From contig CM053267.1 of the NCBI GenBank assembly GCA_028583415.1, positions 27,018,902-27,082,901 of the forward strand: a DNA stretch of 64,000 nucleotides. The letters run 5' to 3'. Positions 46,683 to 58,849 of this stretch are shown one piece after another. Position 1 is the stretch's first letter. Every line of letters begins with the position of its first letter. Origin of the DNA: Protea cynaroides (lineage: Eukaryota > Streptophyta > Magnoliopsida > Proteales > Proteaceae). The translations under genes and the position numbers were made by a program. The notes below the pieces were generated by a model, which saw only the letters and a list, made by a program, of their open reading frames with translations, searched no databases and was not told where the DNA came from.

Positions 46683-47907
46683 ACCTGGGAATAACACACT
46701 CGAATTAGAAAAGATAACGTAAAAATACTCACAAAGCTTGTGTTTATGTAAAAATAAAGGGTTTCTCAGATCGACAGCGTGAACTAGGGTGCCCCCAGAC
46801 CGTTGAGCACGTTGCAAGAGCTCAAACTCAAATGGCTGGAGTAACACATTGGTATTAAGAGATTTGGCTTCCAACTTGGCCCAAATATTTGTTAATACAA
46901 CCGTCTTGCCAAGGATATAGAAGAATTTATTTTTCAATAACTTGATAGACGTGGGCTTGTCCGCTAGGACGTCCCCGTAGTCAGGTTTCTTGGTGAAATA
47001 ATACCACCCCAACTTACAATAGTCATTGAAAGTAAACATGACCCTAAAAATATTCAAGGTGGGTTTCTACCCAACTTTCGAAAATACACGATGAAGGTCA
47101 TCATGTTCTTCAAGGAGTTTGGCATCAGCTGGATTGACGCGGCCTTGTAATACCCGATGATGTCGGCCACCAGTTGTGGTATGCAGATACAAAAGTCGGC
47201 CTTCAACATCTCTAAGTTCATGCACAACTCTGACTGTCGATTCCAATAGGCCTTCTCACCCGGCTCATGCATCCGGATCTCAACATCAGAGGGTATTTGG
47301 TACCATTCGTGAAGTCTAGAGAATTCAATCGTTGTGAGATAGCAAACTTCCTCTCGCGCATTAAATTCGAGAAGAGGGTCAGCTTCCTCCCTAGCCTCGT
47401 GGATCACCTTAGTTCCTAGGCCATGGGTGGATACACCAGTTGCCTGCTCCTACCTAGAAAAAGCAGACGTGGATAGACCTGCTCCTGTGTTTCTCAGGGA
47501 GGAAATGGAGGTTTGCTCTCAGATGGTTCTGTTCTTAGTTCAACCTCGGGCCCACCCTTGGATACACGGCCTCTTGATCCTTTCTCAGAGGATGACGAGC
47601 TATCACTAGACCCACTGTTGGAGGACGTCGACCCACTACTAGATGAGGCCAACTTCAACTCAGGCCCTTCTGCATCGACTGTCTCCACATCTATCTCCAT
47701 GTCGGTATCCCCCAGAACACCCGACATCATTTAAAAAATTGCAAGACGATCAGCAAACAAAGTATTAGGAAAACGACACTTACTGATGAAGACTGTGGAT
47801 ACCTCAAGCCGATGTTGACAAATACTTCAAAAAAATACCGATGCCATGCCTGCTGTCTTAGCTCTTTAAACTTCAATGTGTGGAAAAAGGATACCCACCT
47901 CCCCTAC

Positions 47908-47915
47908 TTATAAAA
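47908..47915 (-). promoter_or_regulatory. TATA box for the element R antisense gene
   Basis: TTTTATAA on the minus strand, about 180 bases upstream of the ATG at 47730. It is followed by AGTAGGGGAGGTGGG. Its position fits an own promoter for the antisense transcript. Confidence 0.45.
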
Positions 47916-48096
47916 CACCAAGGGGAAACCTCTGGGCAGAAAAGCATGCATCCATGTGGCACATACCGATAAGACCAAACCCTGGCAGCATTTATTACCG
48001 ACGCTGAACTTCGGGTCCGTCAGTCGGGTCCCACCTTGCGGTATCCATGTAATTGACCCAACCCGCCAAACCCAAACCCAAGATGAACTCCAAATA

Positions 48097-48189
48097 GAAG
48101 ACATGGGTCACGTGCAAATCCCATAACCCACATTAGTCTATATTTCCAACATGACCAATGTATATTGGCTACACTACCCACATTGACCC
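48097..48189 (+). repeat. 114-bp tandem repeat, left piece before Del B
   Basis: One copy (GAAGACATGGGTCACGTGCA to CCCACATTGACCC), cut by the insertion of Del B. The array resumes at 55200. Confidence 0.85.
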
Positions 48190-50470
48190 TGTCACACCCT
48201 AATTCTGCACTATTCAGAACGGTGTGATGAACCGCTAATAAACCAATGGTTCAACCAGGATCTCTAATAGGCTGTGTCCTTTAACTTAAACTATACACAT
48301 CCACAACCATAATCAGAATAAATACACAATACCAGAAGTCTTAATATTAAATGAACTGAGAATCTAACTGTGATAATCATAAATAAAATATCCAATTATG
48401 TTGTATTAGCCGAGAAATAAATAAATAAAATATCAAATTACATTTCCTTAATAGTTCAAAAATAAATAAAAAATCTAATCGAAAACGCATGAGTTGCACT
48501 CGCATGACGAGTCATGCATCTCCGCTATATCTTCAGCATCCATTACAGCAACGTGCCCGTATGCAGGAGCATTTATGTAGTCTTCCACGGTAGTACCTGC
48601 ATCATCAACTAAAAATATTCGAATTAGAAAAGGGTGAGCACACATCACGGCTCAGTGAGCAAACAAAACAATGCAACAAACATATGCATGCATTCAATTC
48701 ATAACTGTAGTCTGGTATATAAGTTCGCAATGTGCTATAGAAATATTCGGAGGCCGCCTCACCTCTATACACGAGTGTGTGGAGCCGCCCAATGAATATC
48801 GGCAATGTCGTCCCACATGCACCCTCCATGGACAATATACACCCAATGAAAATGGCATTGCTGTACCGGTTGCCCATACCAACACGTAAGCCCCTGTTGG
48901 CGAAGACTTGCAAACTAGGCTCGAAACTAACCAATCCTAATGTCAAACAGTGTATCCAAGGCCTTACCCCAGCATCCCTAATACGTCCATAGAGATAGAG
49001 CTAAGGCCCCCCGACAAAATCGAAGACTACACGATCCGAAACCACCTCCCCTGATGCCCTACGACGAAATAGTTTTGCTAAGGTAATGGCGACACGATGA
49101 TGCCAGTGGACAAGACTTGAATAGAGCTATGGTACAATATACCCAATGAAAATGGCATTGAAGTACCGGTTACACCATCCCCTACCCGCATCAAGTACAC
49201 TAACCAAACACAAACATTCACATGTCTATTCCTATCATCATCATCATCATGTTATAAACAACGAAGTAAATATGCATGAACAGTAATAATAGAAATATTG
49301 GATGACATGTTAAATGCACATTACACGCATACAAGCATGGAATCATATACAGTGCTGGACTCAATAAAATTAAACAGTTTATTATTAGCCAATTAGTTTA
49401 GGTCTTGTTCCCTCACCTTTGCTTGAGTGTAAACCCTCTTTCAAGCTTTAAAAATCACCTTTATATCAATAGGAGAACCTAACAAGTTGATAGATTTTAA
49501 TTAGAATTCATTCCGACAGTTTTAAACTTGTTGTATTGCTAGGGTCGCAGGTTGGGTCGCAGGTTTCTGCGACCCCAGGGTATAAGGTCGATGCTAGGGT
49601 CGGTTGTCCCATCGACCCTAGGTGCGACCGTAGCTTCCCTGAACTTCCCGAGTGCTTGGGGTCGATCCTGTGGTCTGGTAGGGTCGGTTCCCAATCAACC
49701 CTACGTGCGATCGCACGTGGTTTAAGTCGACCTTTCATTTTACAGTTTCTTCTTTCATGTTTGGGTCCTTTGGCTTACTTCCATAGTCCATTCTATGCTT
49801 ATTCTATGGCTTAAAACTCCAGGTTAAACACTTACTTTGTTTACCATGATTCCCTCCATGGATTCCATTGAAATCTTCCCATGGACGGATGATTTGGGTT
49901 TCTCCTAGATCATATCCTCTTTATATACTATTCTAGGGTCTTACATAATTTATGGAAAATGTAATCATACCTTAAGCTTGCTGAGATTCAAAGATTTCTC
50001 TGAATTTTTTCTCTAACTCTCCTTCTCTTTTCCTTCTCTTCTCTTTCTCTCACTTTCAATTAGGGTTTCAAAAGGAGTGAAAGAGACTAAGGGACGTCCT
50101 ATTTATAGAGGAAAACCAACCAAAATAAGTCCCATTGAGATTAGGAAAGAATCCCCAAGAAATTAGAAAAGTTTTCTATTTACGATTTCTGTCGGTGATC
50201 CTAAGGTCGATGCTAGGGTCACAGATCCCGTCGACCCTAGGGTTTCAGTTGTCCGACCCTAGGACTAAAAGTCATGGGTCTGTCTTCTGATGAGGTAGGG
50301 TCGACCCTACCTGTTTAGGTATGCGACCCTACCCTCTATTTTACTATTTTTGGGTCAATTTCATACCTGGTCTTGCGATTTCCTTTACGCACTTGGTCTA
50401 CTTGGCTCGACCATGATAGGTAGACCTAGTACAAGGTGGTAAGACTGGTTAGTTCGATACAGGTCTTACA
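48190..50470 (-). repeat. Del B 3' LTR (2281 bp)
   Basis: Plus-strand ends are TGTCACACCC and CAGGTCTTACA. The purine tract (AGGGGGGAGT on the minus strand) adjoins at 50471-50480. It contains GGTCGA clusters at 49540-49700 and 50205-50335, an ATG/CAT microsatellite near 49236 and the open 41-codon frame at 48475-48597. Confidence 0.93.
48475..48597 (-). other. 41-codon conserved LTR frame, open in Del B
   Basis: It ends SSCECNSCVFD then TAG. Compared codon by codon with 12773-12895 it has no indel, and I counted about 19 third-position, 11 first-position and 14 second-position differences. The partner in the other Del B LTR (53188-53310) is open too, with one Cys changed to Tyr. Confidence 0.4.
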
Positions 50471-50493
50471 ACTCCCCCCTGCTTATAAAAATT

Positions 50494-53109
50494 TCATCCT
50501 CGAAATTTATACATACCTTCTGAGTCAAAAAGATGAGGGTATTGCTTTCGCATAGCACTCTCTTCTTCCCATGTGATTTCTTCTATATCTCTGCTTCTCC
50601 AGGTGACTTTATCATAATAGATGTCACGGTTGCCTAGTCGTTGAACCTTTCGGCTGGTGATTTCAGTTGGTGCTACTTCAAATGTCAAATCATCAGTCAA
50701 ATCAGGTAGATCTACTGTCAAAACGTGCGTTGGATCTTTGACATACTTCTTTAGTAAGGAGATATGAAATACATCATGCACACTTTACATAGATGGTCGT
50801 AGTGCTAACTGGTAAGCCACTTTTCCACGTTTAGCTAGAATCTCATATGGTCCAATATATCTCGGACTTAGTTTCCCTTTCTATCCGAACCGTTTCAAAC
50901 CTCGCATAGGTGACACTTTGAGGAATACCTTATCACCTATGGCAAATTCAAGGTCTCGGCGTCGAGTATCTGCATATTGCTTCTAAAGATTCTGAGTCGT
51001 TCTCACTCTTTCCTTGATGATGTCTACCACTCGACAAGTCTCTTCAATAAATTCTGGTCTAACAATGCTACGTTCTCCAACTTTATTCCAAAACAAAGGA
51101 ATTCGACACTTCCTGCCATACAGTGCTTCATAGGGTGACATCTGTAGAGTAGCTTGATAGCTATTGTTATAAGCGAACTTGATCAGGGGTAATTTTTCAT
51201 CCCATGATCCTTTAAAATCAATTACACAGGCTCAGAGCATGTCTTCTAGAATCTGAATGGTACGCTCCGACTATCCGTCTGTCTGAGGATGGAATGCAGT
51301 ACTGAACTTTAATGTTGTACCCATAGCCTTTTGCAATCCTTCCCAAAACATTAAAGTAAATCGTGGATCTCTGTCGGACACAATGCTTTCAGGTACACTG
51401 TGTAATCTGACAATATTATCCACATATAACATAGCTAACCTCTCTAGTGTGTACTGAGGTCGTATAGCTATAAATCGAGCCATTTTAGTCAGGCGGTCTA
51501 CAATCACCCAAACCGCGTCAACTACTCGGGGAGTCAATGGTAACCCGGTGACGAAGTCCATAGTGATGCAGTCCCATTTCCTTGCTGGTTCTGGTAACGG
51601 CTGTAATAGTCCTGCAGGTCTTTGTCGTTCAGCCTTCACTCTCTGACAATTTAGGCATTGAGACATGAACTTAGCTACATCTGCTTTCATTCCTCTCCAC
51701 CAATATAATTTCTTTAGATCATGATATATTTTTGTACTTCCAAGATGTATCGAATAGGCGGTGGTATGAGCTTCCTTCATTAGTCGGTGTCTAATGTCCA
51801 AACTTTCTGTTTCAGGTACACATATTCTTCCTTTGTACTTTAGTACCTTTTCATCGTCCAAGGAGAACTCAGGGATAGTCCTACCTTTTTCAATTTCTGC
51901 TTGTACCGTTCTTAGATAAGGGTCTGATTTAATAGCTATTTTTACTTCATCAATTATATCAGGTTCAATCTTCAATGGGGCAAACATACTTAAAAACCGA
52001 TGAATAAATCCTTGGTTGGTTGATTTACCCGGTGCATCTATCACAAACTGCTCATTACCGTCATCGAACACTTTTCCGGTAGTACACATTGCGGCAGTTG
52101 TGTTAACCTCTCCTTGAGATTTTATCATTGCCTTTCTACTCAGCGCGTCAGCAACCACATTAGCTTTTCCTGGATGATACTGGATGTCACAATCATAATC
52201 TTTCAATAGTTCCAGCCATCTTCTTTGTCTCATATTCAACTCCTTCTGATTAAAGAGATAAGTAAGACTCTTATGATCTGATTTAATCTGAAATTTCTCT
52301 CCGTAGAAGTAATGTCTCCATATCTTGACAGCATGTACTACTGCCGCTAATTCCAAATCATGAGTGGGATATTTCTTCTCATGTGTCTTCAATTGTCTTG
52401 AGGCATAAGCAATTACTTGTTTTCCTTGCATAAGTACACATCATAATCCCAATCCTGACGCATCAATGTACAAAATAAATGGCTATCCTAGAATCGAAAT
52501 GGTCAAGATCAGAGCAAATATCAATCTAACCTTCAATGTTTGGAAACTCTTCTCGCATTTCTTAGTCCAAACAAACTTTTCGCCCTTCTTAGTCAAACTG
52601 GTGAGAGGTACGGCAATTCGAGAATAGTCTTCCACAAATCGTCGATAATAACCAGCTAGACCCAGGAAACTTCTAATTTCTGCAATGCTCTTTGGTGCTT
52701 CCCACTTTACGATGGCTTCGATCTTGCTAGGATCCACTTTAATTCCTTCAGCGGATACAACATGGCCTAAGAATGCGACCTCATTTAGCCAAAACTCACA
52801 CTTTGTAAATTTGGCGTAAAGCTTCTCTTTCCGTAATCGCTGTAGAGCAGCTCTTAGATTCATAATATGAGTTTCCTTATCCTTGGAGTAGACCAATATG
52901 TCATCAATGAATAAAATAACCGACGTACCCAACAAATCATGGAATACCCGATTCATAAGTTCCATAAAAGTTACTGGTGCGTTTGTCAATCCAAAAGACA
53001 TGACGAAAAATTCATAATGTCCATAATCAGAATAAATACACAATAGCGAAAGTCTTAATATTAAATGAAATGAGAATCTAACTGTGATAATCATAAATAA
53101 AATATTCAA
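50494..53109 (-). pseudogene. pol: Del B pol remnant: half RT, RNase H, integrase, chromodomain
   Basis: The real pol sequence begins at the deletion junction (53021-53025) with FFVMSFGLTNAPVTFMELMN. The codons before it come from LTR sequence. Catalytic FIDDILVYS is at about 52920-52890. A stop and frameshift near 52485 precede a 386-codon frame (52431-51271). That frame has RNase H (IKSDHKSLTYLFNQKELNMR), the integrase zinc-binding region and the D, D and E residues in WDCITMDFV, VSDRDPRF and the DGQSERT region, where a stop falls. The last frame (50781-50494) ends in a chromodomain (EITSRKVQRLGNRDIYYDKV). It is better preserved than Del A pol. Confidence 0.88.
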
Positions 53110-55199
53110 TTATGTTGTATCAACCGAGACATAAATAAATAAAATATCAAATTACATTTCCTTAATAGTTCAAAAATAAAAAAATATCTAATCGAAAACG
53201 TATGAGTTGCACTCGCATGACGCGTCATGCGTCTCTGCTATATCTTCAGCATCCATTGCAGCAATGTGCCCGTATGCAGGAGCATTCATGTAGTCTTCCC
53301 CGATAGTACCTGCATCATCAACTAAAAATATTTGAATTCGAAAAGGGTGAGCACACATCACGGCTCATTGAGAAAACAAAACAATGCAACAAACATATGC
53401 ATGCATTCAATTCATAACTGTGGTCTGGTATATAAGTTTGCAATGTGCTATAGAAAGGTTCGGAGGCCGCCTCACCTCTACACGAGTGTGTGGAGCCGCC
53501 CAATGAATATCGGCACTGTCGTCCCATATGCACCCACCATGGACAATATACATCCAATGAAAATGGCATTGCTGTACCGGTTGCCCATACCAACACGTAA
53601 GCCCCTGTTGGCGAGGGCTTGCAAACTGGGCTCGCAACTAACCAATCCTAATGTCAAACAGTATATCCATGGCCTCACCCCAGCATCCCTCAATACGTCC
53701 ATAGAGATAGAGCTAAGGCCCCCCGACAGAGTCGAAGACTACACGGTCCGAGACCACCTCCCCTGATGCCCTACGACGTAATAGTTCTGCTAAGGTAATG
53801 GTGATAAGACGATGTCAGTGGACAAGATTTGAATAGAGCTATGGTACAATATACCCAATGAAAACGGCATTGAAGTACTAGTTGCACTGTCCCCTACCCG
53901 CATCAAGTACACTAACCAAACACAAACATTCACATGCCTATTCCTATCATCATCATCATCATCATCATGTTATAAACAACGAAGTAAATATGCATGAACA
54001 GTAATAATAGAAATATTGGATGACATGTTAAATGCACATTACACGCATACAAGCATGGAATCATACACAGTGTTGGACTCAATAAAATAAAACAGTTTAT
54101 TATTAGCCAATTAGTTTAGGTCTTGATCCCTCAACTTTGCTTGAGTGTAAACCCTCTTTCAAGCTTTAAGAATCACCTTTATATCAATAGGAAAACCTAA
54201 CAAGTCGATAGATTTTAATTAGAATTCATTTCGACAGTTTTAAGCTTGTTATTGCTAGGGTCGCAGGATGGGTCGTAGGTTTCTGCGACCCCAGGGTATG
54301 GGGTCGATGCTAGGGTCGGTTGTCCCATCGACCCTAGGTGCGACCAGCTTCCCTGGACTTCTCGAGAGCTTGGGGTCGATCCTGTTGTCTGGTAGGGTCG
54401 GTTCCCAATCGACCCTACGTGCGACCGCACATGGTTTAAGTCGACCTTTCATTCTACAGTCTCTTCTTTCATGTTTGGGTCCTTTGGCTTACTTCCATAG
54501 TCCATTCTATGCTTGTTCTATGGCTTAAAACTCCAGGTTAAACACTTACTTTGTTTACCATGATTCCCTCCATGGATTCCATTGAAATCTTCCCACGGAC
54601 GGATGATTTGGGTTTCTCTTAGATCATATCCTCTTTATATACTATTCTAGGGTCTTACATAATTTATGGAGAATGTAATCATACCTTAAGCTTGCTGAGA
54701 TTCAGAGATTTCTCTGAATTTCTTCTCCTTAGTCTTCTTCTCCAACTCTCCTTCTCTTCTCCTTCTCTTCTCTTTCTCTCACTTTCAATTAGGGTTTCAA
54801 AAGGAGTAGAAGAGGCTAAGGGACGTCCTATTTATAGAGGAAAACCGCCCAAAATAAGTCCCATTGAGATTAAGAAAGAATCCCCTTGAAATTAGGAAAG
54901 TTTCCTATTTACGGTTTCTGTCGGTGATCCTAGGGTCGATGCTAGGGTCGCAGATCCCGTCGACCCTAGGGTTTCAGTTGTCCGACCCTAGGACTAAAAG
55001 TCATGGGTCTGTCTTCTGATGAGGTAGGGTCGACCCTATCTGTTTAGGTATGCGACCTTACCTTTTATTTTACTATTTTTGGGTCAATTTCATACCTGGT
55101 CTTGCAATTTCCTTCACGCACTTGGTCCACTTGGCTCGACCATGATAGGTAGACTTGGTACAAGGTGGTAAGACCGGTTATTTTGATACGGGTCTTACA
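53021..55199 (-). repeat. Del B 5' LTR, missing its U5 end
   Basis: It is complete at its sense start (55199) and stops at CCATAATCAG (53021), about 110 bases before the normal LTR end. GGTCGA clusters lie at 54250-54430 and 54930-55060, and a CAT microsatellite near 53948. Confidence 0.9.
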
Positions 55200-56150
55200 G
55201 ACCCCATCGCATTGGTCTAGCTTATGAAGATATGTGTCACGTGCAAATCCCGTGACCCACATTGGTCAAAATTCCCAAGGTGATCGATGTGTATTGGTCG
55301 TGCTTCCCACATCAGTCCCATCACATCGGTCCAATTACTGAAGACATGGGTCACGTGAAAATCTCGTGACCCACATCGGTCTATATTTCCATCATGACCA
55401 ATGTATATTGGTCGTGTCGCCCACATCAGCCCCATCGCATCGATCCAGCTTACTAAGACATGAGTCACATGGAAATCTCGTGACCCACATCGGTCAAAAT
55501 TCCCAAGATAACTAATGTGTATTGGTCGAGCCGCCCACATCGGCCCCATCACATCGGTCTAGCTTACAAAGACATGGGTCAGGTACAAATCCTATGACCC
55601 ACATTGATCAAGATTCCCAAGATGACAGATGTGTATTGGCCGCACCACCTACCTCATCACATCAGTCCAGCTTACGAAGACAGGAGTCACGTGCAAATCC
55701 CGTGACCCACATTGGTCAAAATTACATCTTTCAAAATTTCCAAGATGATCGATGTGTATTAGCCACACCACCCACATCAACCAAACGCATCGGCCCCCCT
55801 CATATCGGTTAACATTCCAAACTAGACCGATATGATATGGCTGTGCTACCCACATCGGCTCCCTCACATCAGGTCCGGCTTATGAAAACATGGGTCACGT
55901 GTAAATCTTGTAACCCACATTGGCCAATATTTCCAAAAAGATTGATGTGTATTGGCCGTGCAGCCTACAGCAGCCCCACGCATCGGCCCCCCTTTTTCAC
56001 ACGGGTCAGCATTCCATACTAGACCAATGTGACATGACTGTGCCGCTCACATCGGCTCCCCTCATATCAGCACCATCTCCTCACATCAGTCAACATTCCA
56101 CAAAATACCAATGTGGCATGGCCACGCTGACCACATCAGACCTACTTATG
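55200..56150 (+). repeat. 114-bp tandem repeat of element R, main array
   Basis: Four units of about 108-119 bp start with AAGACATGGGTCACGTG-like text near 55225, 55341, 55456 and 55570. Longer and more diverged units begin near 55678 and 55880. Each unit has two GTGACCCACAT-type phrases, and most keep a CACGTG palindrome. It belongs to the 3' untranslated part of element R. Confidence 0.88.
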
Positions 56151-57010
56151 GGGCAGCTTCAAGGACACCTCTATTTTCTTTAAAGACCACCCCCTGTGGA
56201 CTAGCCACAGCAAATGGTTTCAGGGGCCAAAGTAAACTTTGAGACAACTACTTTTTACTCAGCCGAACCATACAGATTAAGTCAAGCAACGAGGCAAGTA
56301 ATTGGGAGGAATTTCTATTTTATTTTCTTTTACTCAATCGAACCTTGTAGATTCAACAAAGCAACGAGACAAGTATTGGGGAAATCTCTCACATCACCAA
56401 TAAAACGAAGACACCTAGGACTTAATCAACCACATATACATCTCTACATGGATCTAAGAAAACACCCCCATAAAGACCAGTCAAAGGAGTAGGGGGTAAA
56501 AACACCATTTTCGAGTTACTATGAAGACATTTTAGGCACCAAATACAACAAAGGGCAAAATTGAAATTTATAGAAAAATACTATTTCCTATTAATAGCAC
56601 AAATCCTGAGATTTTAGGTATGCAAACATTAATTACTCATTCTTGAGATTCTTGCTCTGACACTTCGGACTCGGGATTTCTCTCTTACCCCACCACATAA
56701 AAGGTGGGCTCAGATCTCGAGCCCATTGACTTTTCATGGATTTCTAACTTTTGGCATCAGAGTGAACCCAGGGCCATAAGGCCCACCCCTCTCTTGTCTA
56801 TTGTCTTTGTCTTGCAAGCCCCGTTAGCACCGCGGACCTCGGATACAGAATTTGGCCGAAACAACACAAATGGAAAAAACCGTGCAGATCATACCGACTT
56901 GTATTACTGGATAATATCGTCTTCAGTTGATCACGACCAGAGTCAGCCGATCTGTCCATCCGATCTCAATCAGGATCCACAGATCTGATCCTGATCCCAT
57001 TCCCTCAAAT
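56151..57010 (+). other. Candidate 3' end of element R (purine tract and LTR-like text)
   Basis: AAAGGAGTAGGGGG at 56483-56496 could be the polypurine tract. The text around 56630-56800 (TTCTTGCTCTGACACTTCGG, then ACTTTTGGCATCAGAG) recalls Retand-type LTRs. No matching left LTR is in the window, so neither boundary can be proved. Confidence 0.35.
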
Positions 57011-57575
57011 TTTATGATATGGTTTAAACCATAACTCTTCATGCCCTCAGTTGATGAATGCTTTGACCAGAGTGAATTTCTAAAAACTTTTATGTATAAG
57101 CCTCTTTTGGATGATGACTTCCAATATGACGCCATTTTCTTTAATAGCAAAATGACGCCATTTAGGTGTTAAGTTTCCTTCACAAACAAATTCCAACTCA
57201 AATTTAAAATCGGAAAATTTTGTTGGTATTAAAGTTTGTAAAAAAGATATTATAATTTTATCAATTTTGCCGTTTTAGAAGGTAGAATAATATATTTTTT
57301 CAATGAAGGTAAAATTTTAATTTGTTCATTTTACATGTATACTTTTTGTATTTTATCGAGTTTTATTAAATAAAATTTCAAAATAAAAAATATGTTTTGT
57401 TTTGATTTTCTCAGTATGAGGCTAGTGAAGTAAAGTTAGTGAGAATAGAACCCAAGACCCCTTGATGGGTTGAGTTTTAATTTGGCTTCTATTGAGTCAG
57501 TAACAATTTAACCCGTTTGATCCAAAATTGTTGGGTCAGTAACGGTTCAACCCGTTTGACCCGGTTCCATAAAGT

Positions 57576-57621
57576 GTCTTTACAAGGGACACACCCTTTC
57601 CTTGGGGTGTCTTGTAAAGAC
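57576..57621. other. Hairpin upstream of a TATA box
   Basis: GTCTTTACAAG (57576-57586) and CTTGTAAAGAC (57611-57621) are perfect inverted repeats. The flanks of the loop (ACACCC and GGGGTGT) can pair as well. Confidence 0.7.
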
Positions 57622-57686
57622 ATGTTGGTTCGGAGAGAGACATTCCCTTTCTTTAGGGGTGCCTTGAAAAGACATGTACTCTCTTC

Positions 57687-57695
57687 TATAAATAA
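57687..57695 (+). promoter_or_regulatory. TATA box of an unidentified transcription unit
   Basis: TATAAATAA follows the hairpin and precedes a CT-rich run. It is typical of a plant promoter or an LTR. No gene follows within 1 kb. Confidence 0.4.
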
Positions 57696-58849
57696 AGAAG
57701 GGAGAAGCCATAAATAAGAGTTAGAAGTTTCCTTGGTTCCTTCTCTCACTCTCTCTCTTTCTTTGTAAGCACATATCGAGGGTATTCTCCATGTTTTTTT
57801 TTAACACCATTATTTTACTGAAATTGCATTATCGTCTTGCATTTGACTTAAGCACAACTCTGACATATTCGAGGGGGCACATTAGACTAGTGCAGATTTA
57901 ATGCGGGATGTCGAAGCTTTATCTTGGAGCCAAATTTGCAATACAACCCGGTTGCACTATTGGGGGCAAATTCTGTCTTTAGAATAGTATTGATTGTGAT
58001 ACGACTCAACTTCAAATACATTGTCTTGAACATTAATTACAGTCTTCATCATCGGAACATAACTTCTTCAATAAACAGATAAGTAATTTCTCAAATAAAA
58101 TAGTACTTTTTACAACAATTTAAAGACAGGATTTTATAACTTTAAATGAGAACATTTATCTGTTTACCGTTGCCAATGATCTATTGTCTGCAATTTGTTG
58201 ATCGCTTAGAGAATCCCATGATATATATTTAAGATTAAATAACACTTTGGATTTGAATTTTTAGATAGCTGATTGCTTGTTCTATTGTGATACATTTTTT
58301 ATTACTCTATTTACCATCATGTTCTATTAATTGATTGTAAGCACTCTTATAGATTGAAATGGCGTCTTTGGATTGAATGCATTGGTTAGCATTAGATGCC
58401 CAAACTTCTTGTTTATCTTTCAAGAATTTGGATTGCATGTTTTAAAAAAAATAAAGAGTGGTTCGTTGTTGTAGATGTTGATAGAAAGATGTATCGTGAT
58501 TGAAATCCAGTGTTTGTATCTGTATGTTGTGTTGATTGGAATTTCATTCTGACAAAACATTTGGACACTATTAATGTGGGAAAAAAAGGCACAAAAAGGT
58601 GTTATTGATTCACTACATTTGAATCAGTCTCATTTCTCTTAAAAAAAATGGAATAGAATTAGTTGAGAGCCGTACCAGTTCACTTCTTTTTAAAAGTCAT
58701 GATGACAATTTAATGATCACCTATTTAAACATATAAAACGGTTGCAATCATGATCGTTGATGACTGGTCTCACTGGTGTGATTTTTGAATACCGTTGGTG
58801 ACGTTTTACTTTAGAAACTGTCGGTGCTTTAAAACTAAAAGTAAGACAT

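Larger units (their letters stand above)
42985..47730 (-). pseudogene. Element R antisense accessory gene (Retand-type aORF)
   Basis: It is antisense to pol and lies between pol and the right LTR, as known for Retand-type elements. The start MMSGVLGDTDMEIDVE at 47730 is followed by a Ser/acidic stretch. Then come, in shifted frames, LTTIEFSRLHEWYQIPSDVE, FCICIPQLVADIIGYYKAAS and NIFRVMFTFNDYCKLGWYYF. This last block resembles the 'putative gypsy type transposon' domain of plant retroelement proteins, from memory. Likely introns are 46733-44415 (GTGAGT to TGCAG) and 43757-43688 (GTGAGT to GATAG). The C-terminal part is rich in charged residues and probably coiled coil (NLRQPAEKIAKDLDEMDQRL). 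Frameshifts near 47400 and 47055 break it. Confidence 0.65.
48190..55199 (-). mobile_element. Del B: chromovirus on the minus strand with an internal deletion
   Basis: GACCC flanks it on both sides (48185-48189 and 55200-55204). On the minus strand the order is a 5' LTR lacking its last about 110 bases (55199-53021), then directly the middle of RT to the end of pol, then a complete 3' LTR (50470-48190). Primer site, antisense gene, gag, protease and the first half of RT are gone. Its LTRs are closest by eye to the solo LTR at 33129-35440. Confidence 0.92.
1..57010 (+). mobile_element. Element R: old Tat/Retand-like Ty3/gypsy remnant, outermost layer
   Basis: This is the host element for everything between 2512 and 55199. 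Its sense pol lies at 11-2511 and 41932-42158. Downstream follow a 77-bp tandem repeat, an antisense accessory gene and a 114-bp tandem repeat, the order known for Retand-type Tat elements. The reading frame rejoins exactly when element O and one copy of its target duplication are removed. The 5' LTR and gag lie outside the window. The right boundary is uncertain: a purine run at 56483-56496 may be the polypurine tract, and text resembling a Tat LTR follows it up to about 57010. The lineage call comes from protein motifs recognised by eye. Confidence 0.65.
57011..58849. other. Non-coding interval between elements R and Del C
   Basis: Mostly AT-rich sequence with no gene. At 57455-57560 a phrase around AACCCGTTTGA(T/C)CC is repeated about 42 bp apart. 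A hairpin and a TATA box follow (57576-57695). Then comes a transcription-start-like CT-rich run (57735-57765). The whole 57420-57960 stretch could be an LTR of an unrecognised element. Confidence 0.4.

Noticed and set aside
53332..53766. A 144-codon plus-strand frame and similar ones at 19138-19578 and 29419-29808
   Set aside because: They are antisense shadows of the same LTR region, with variable ends. The pattern follows the sense frame.
55200..56150. CRISPR-like array because of regular spacing
   Set aside because: This is a plain tandem repeat in a plant retroelement. The units are diverged along their whole length, with no constant repeat and unique spacer pattern.
57420..57960. Endogenous pararetrovirus promoter
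   Set aside because: Only a TATA box and a hairpin support it; there is no coat, movement or RT frame nearby.
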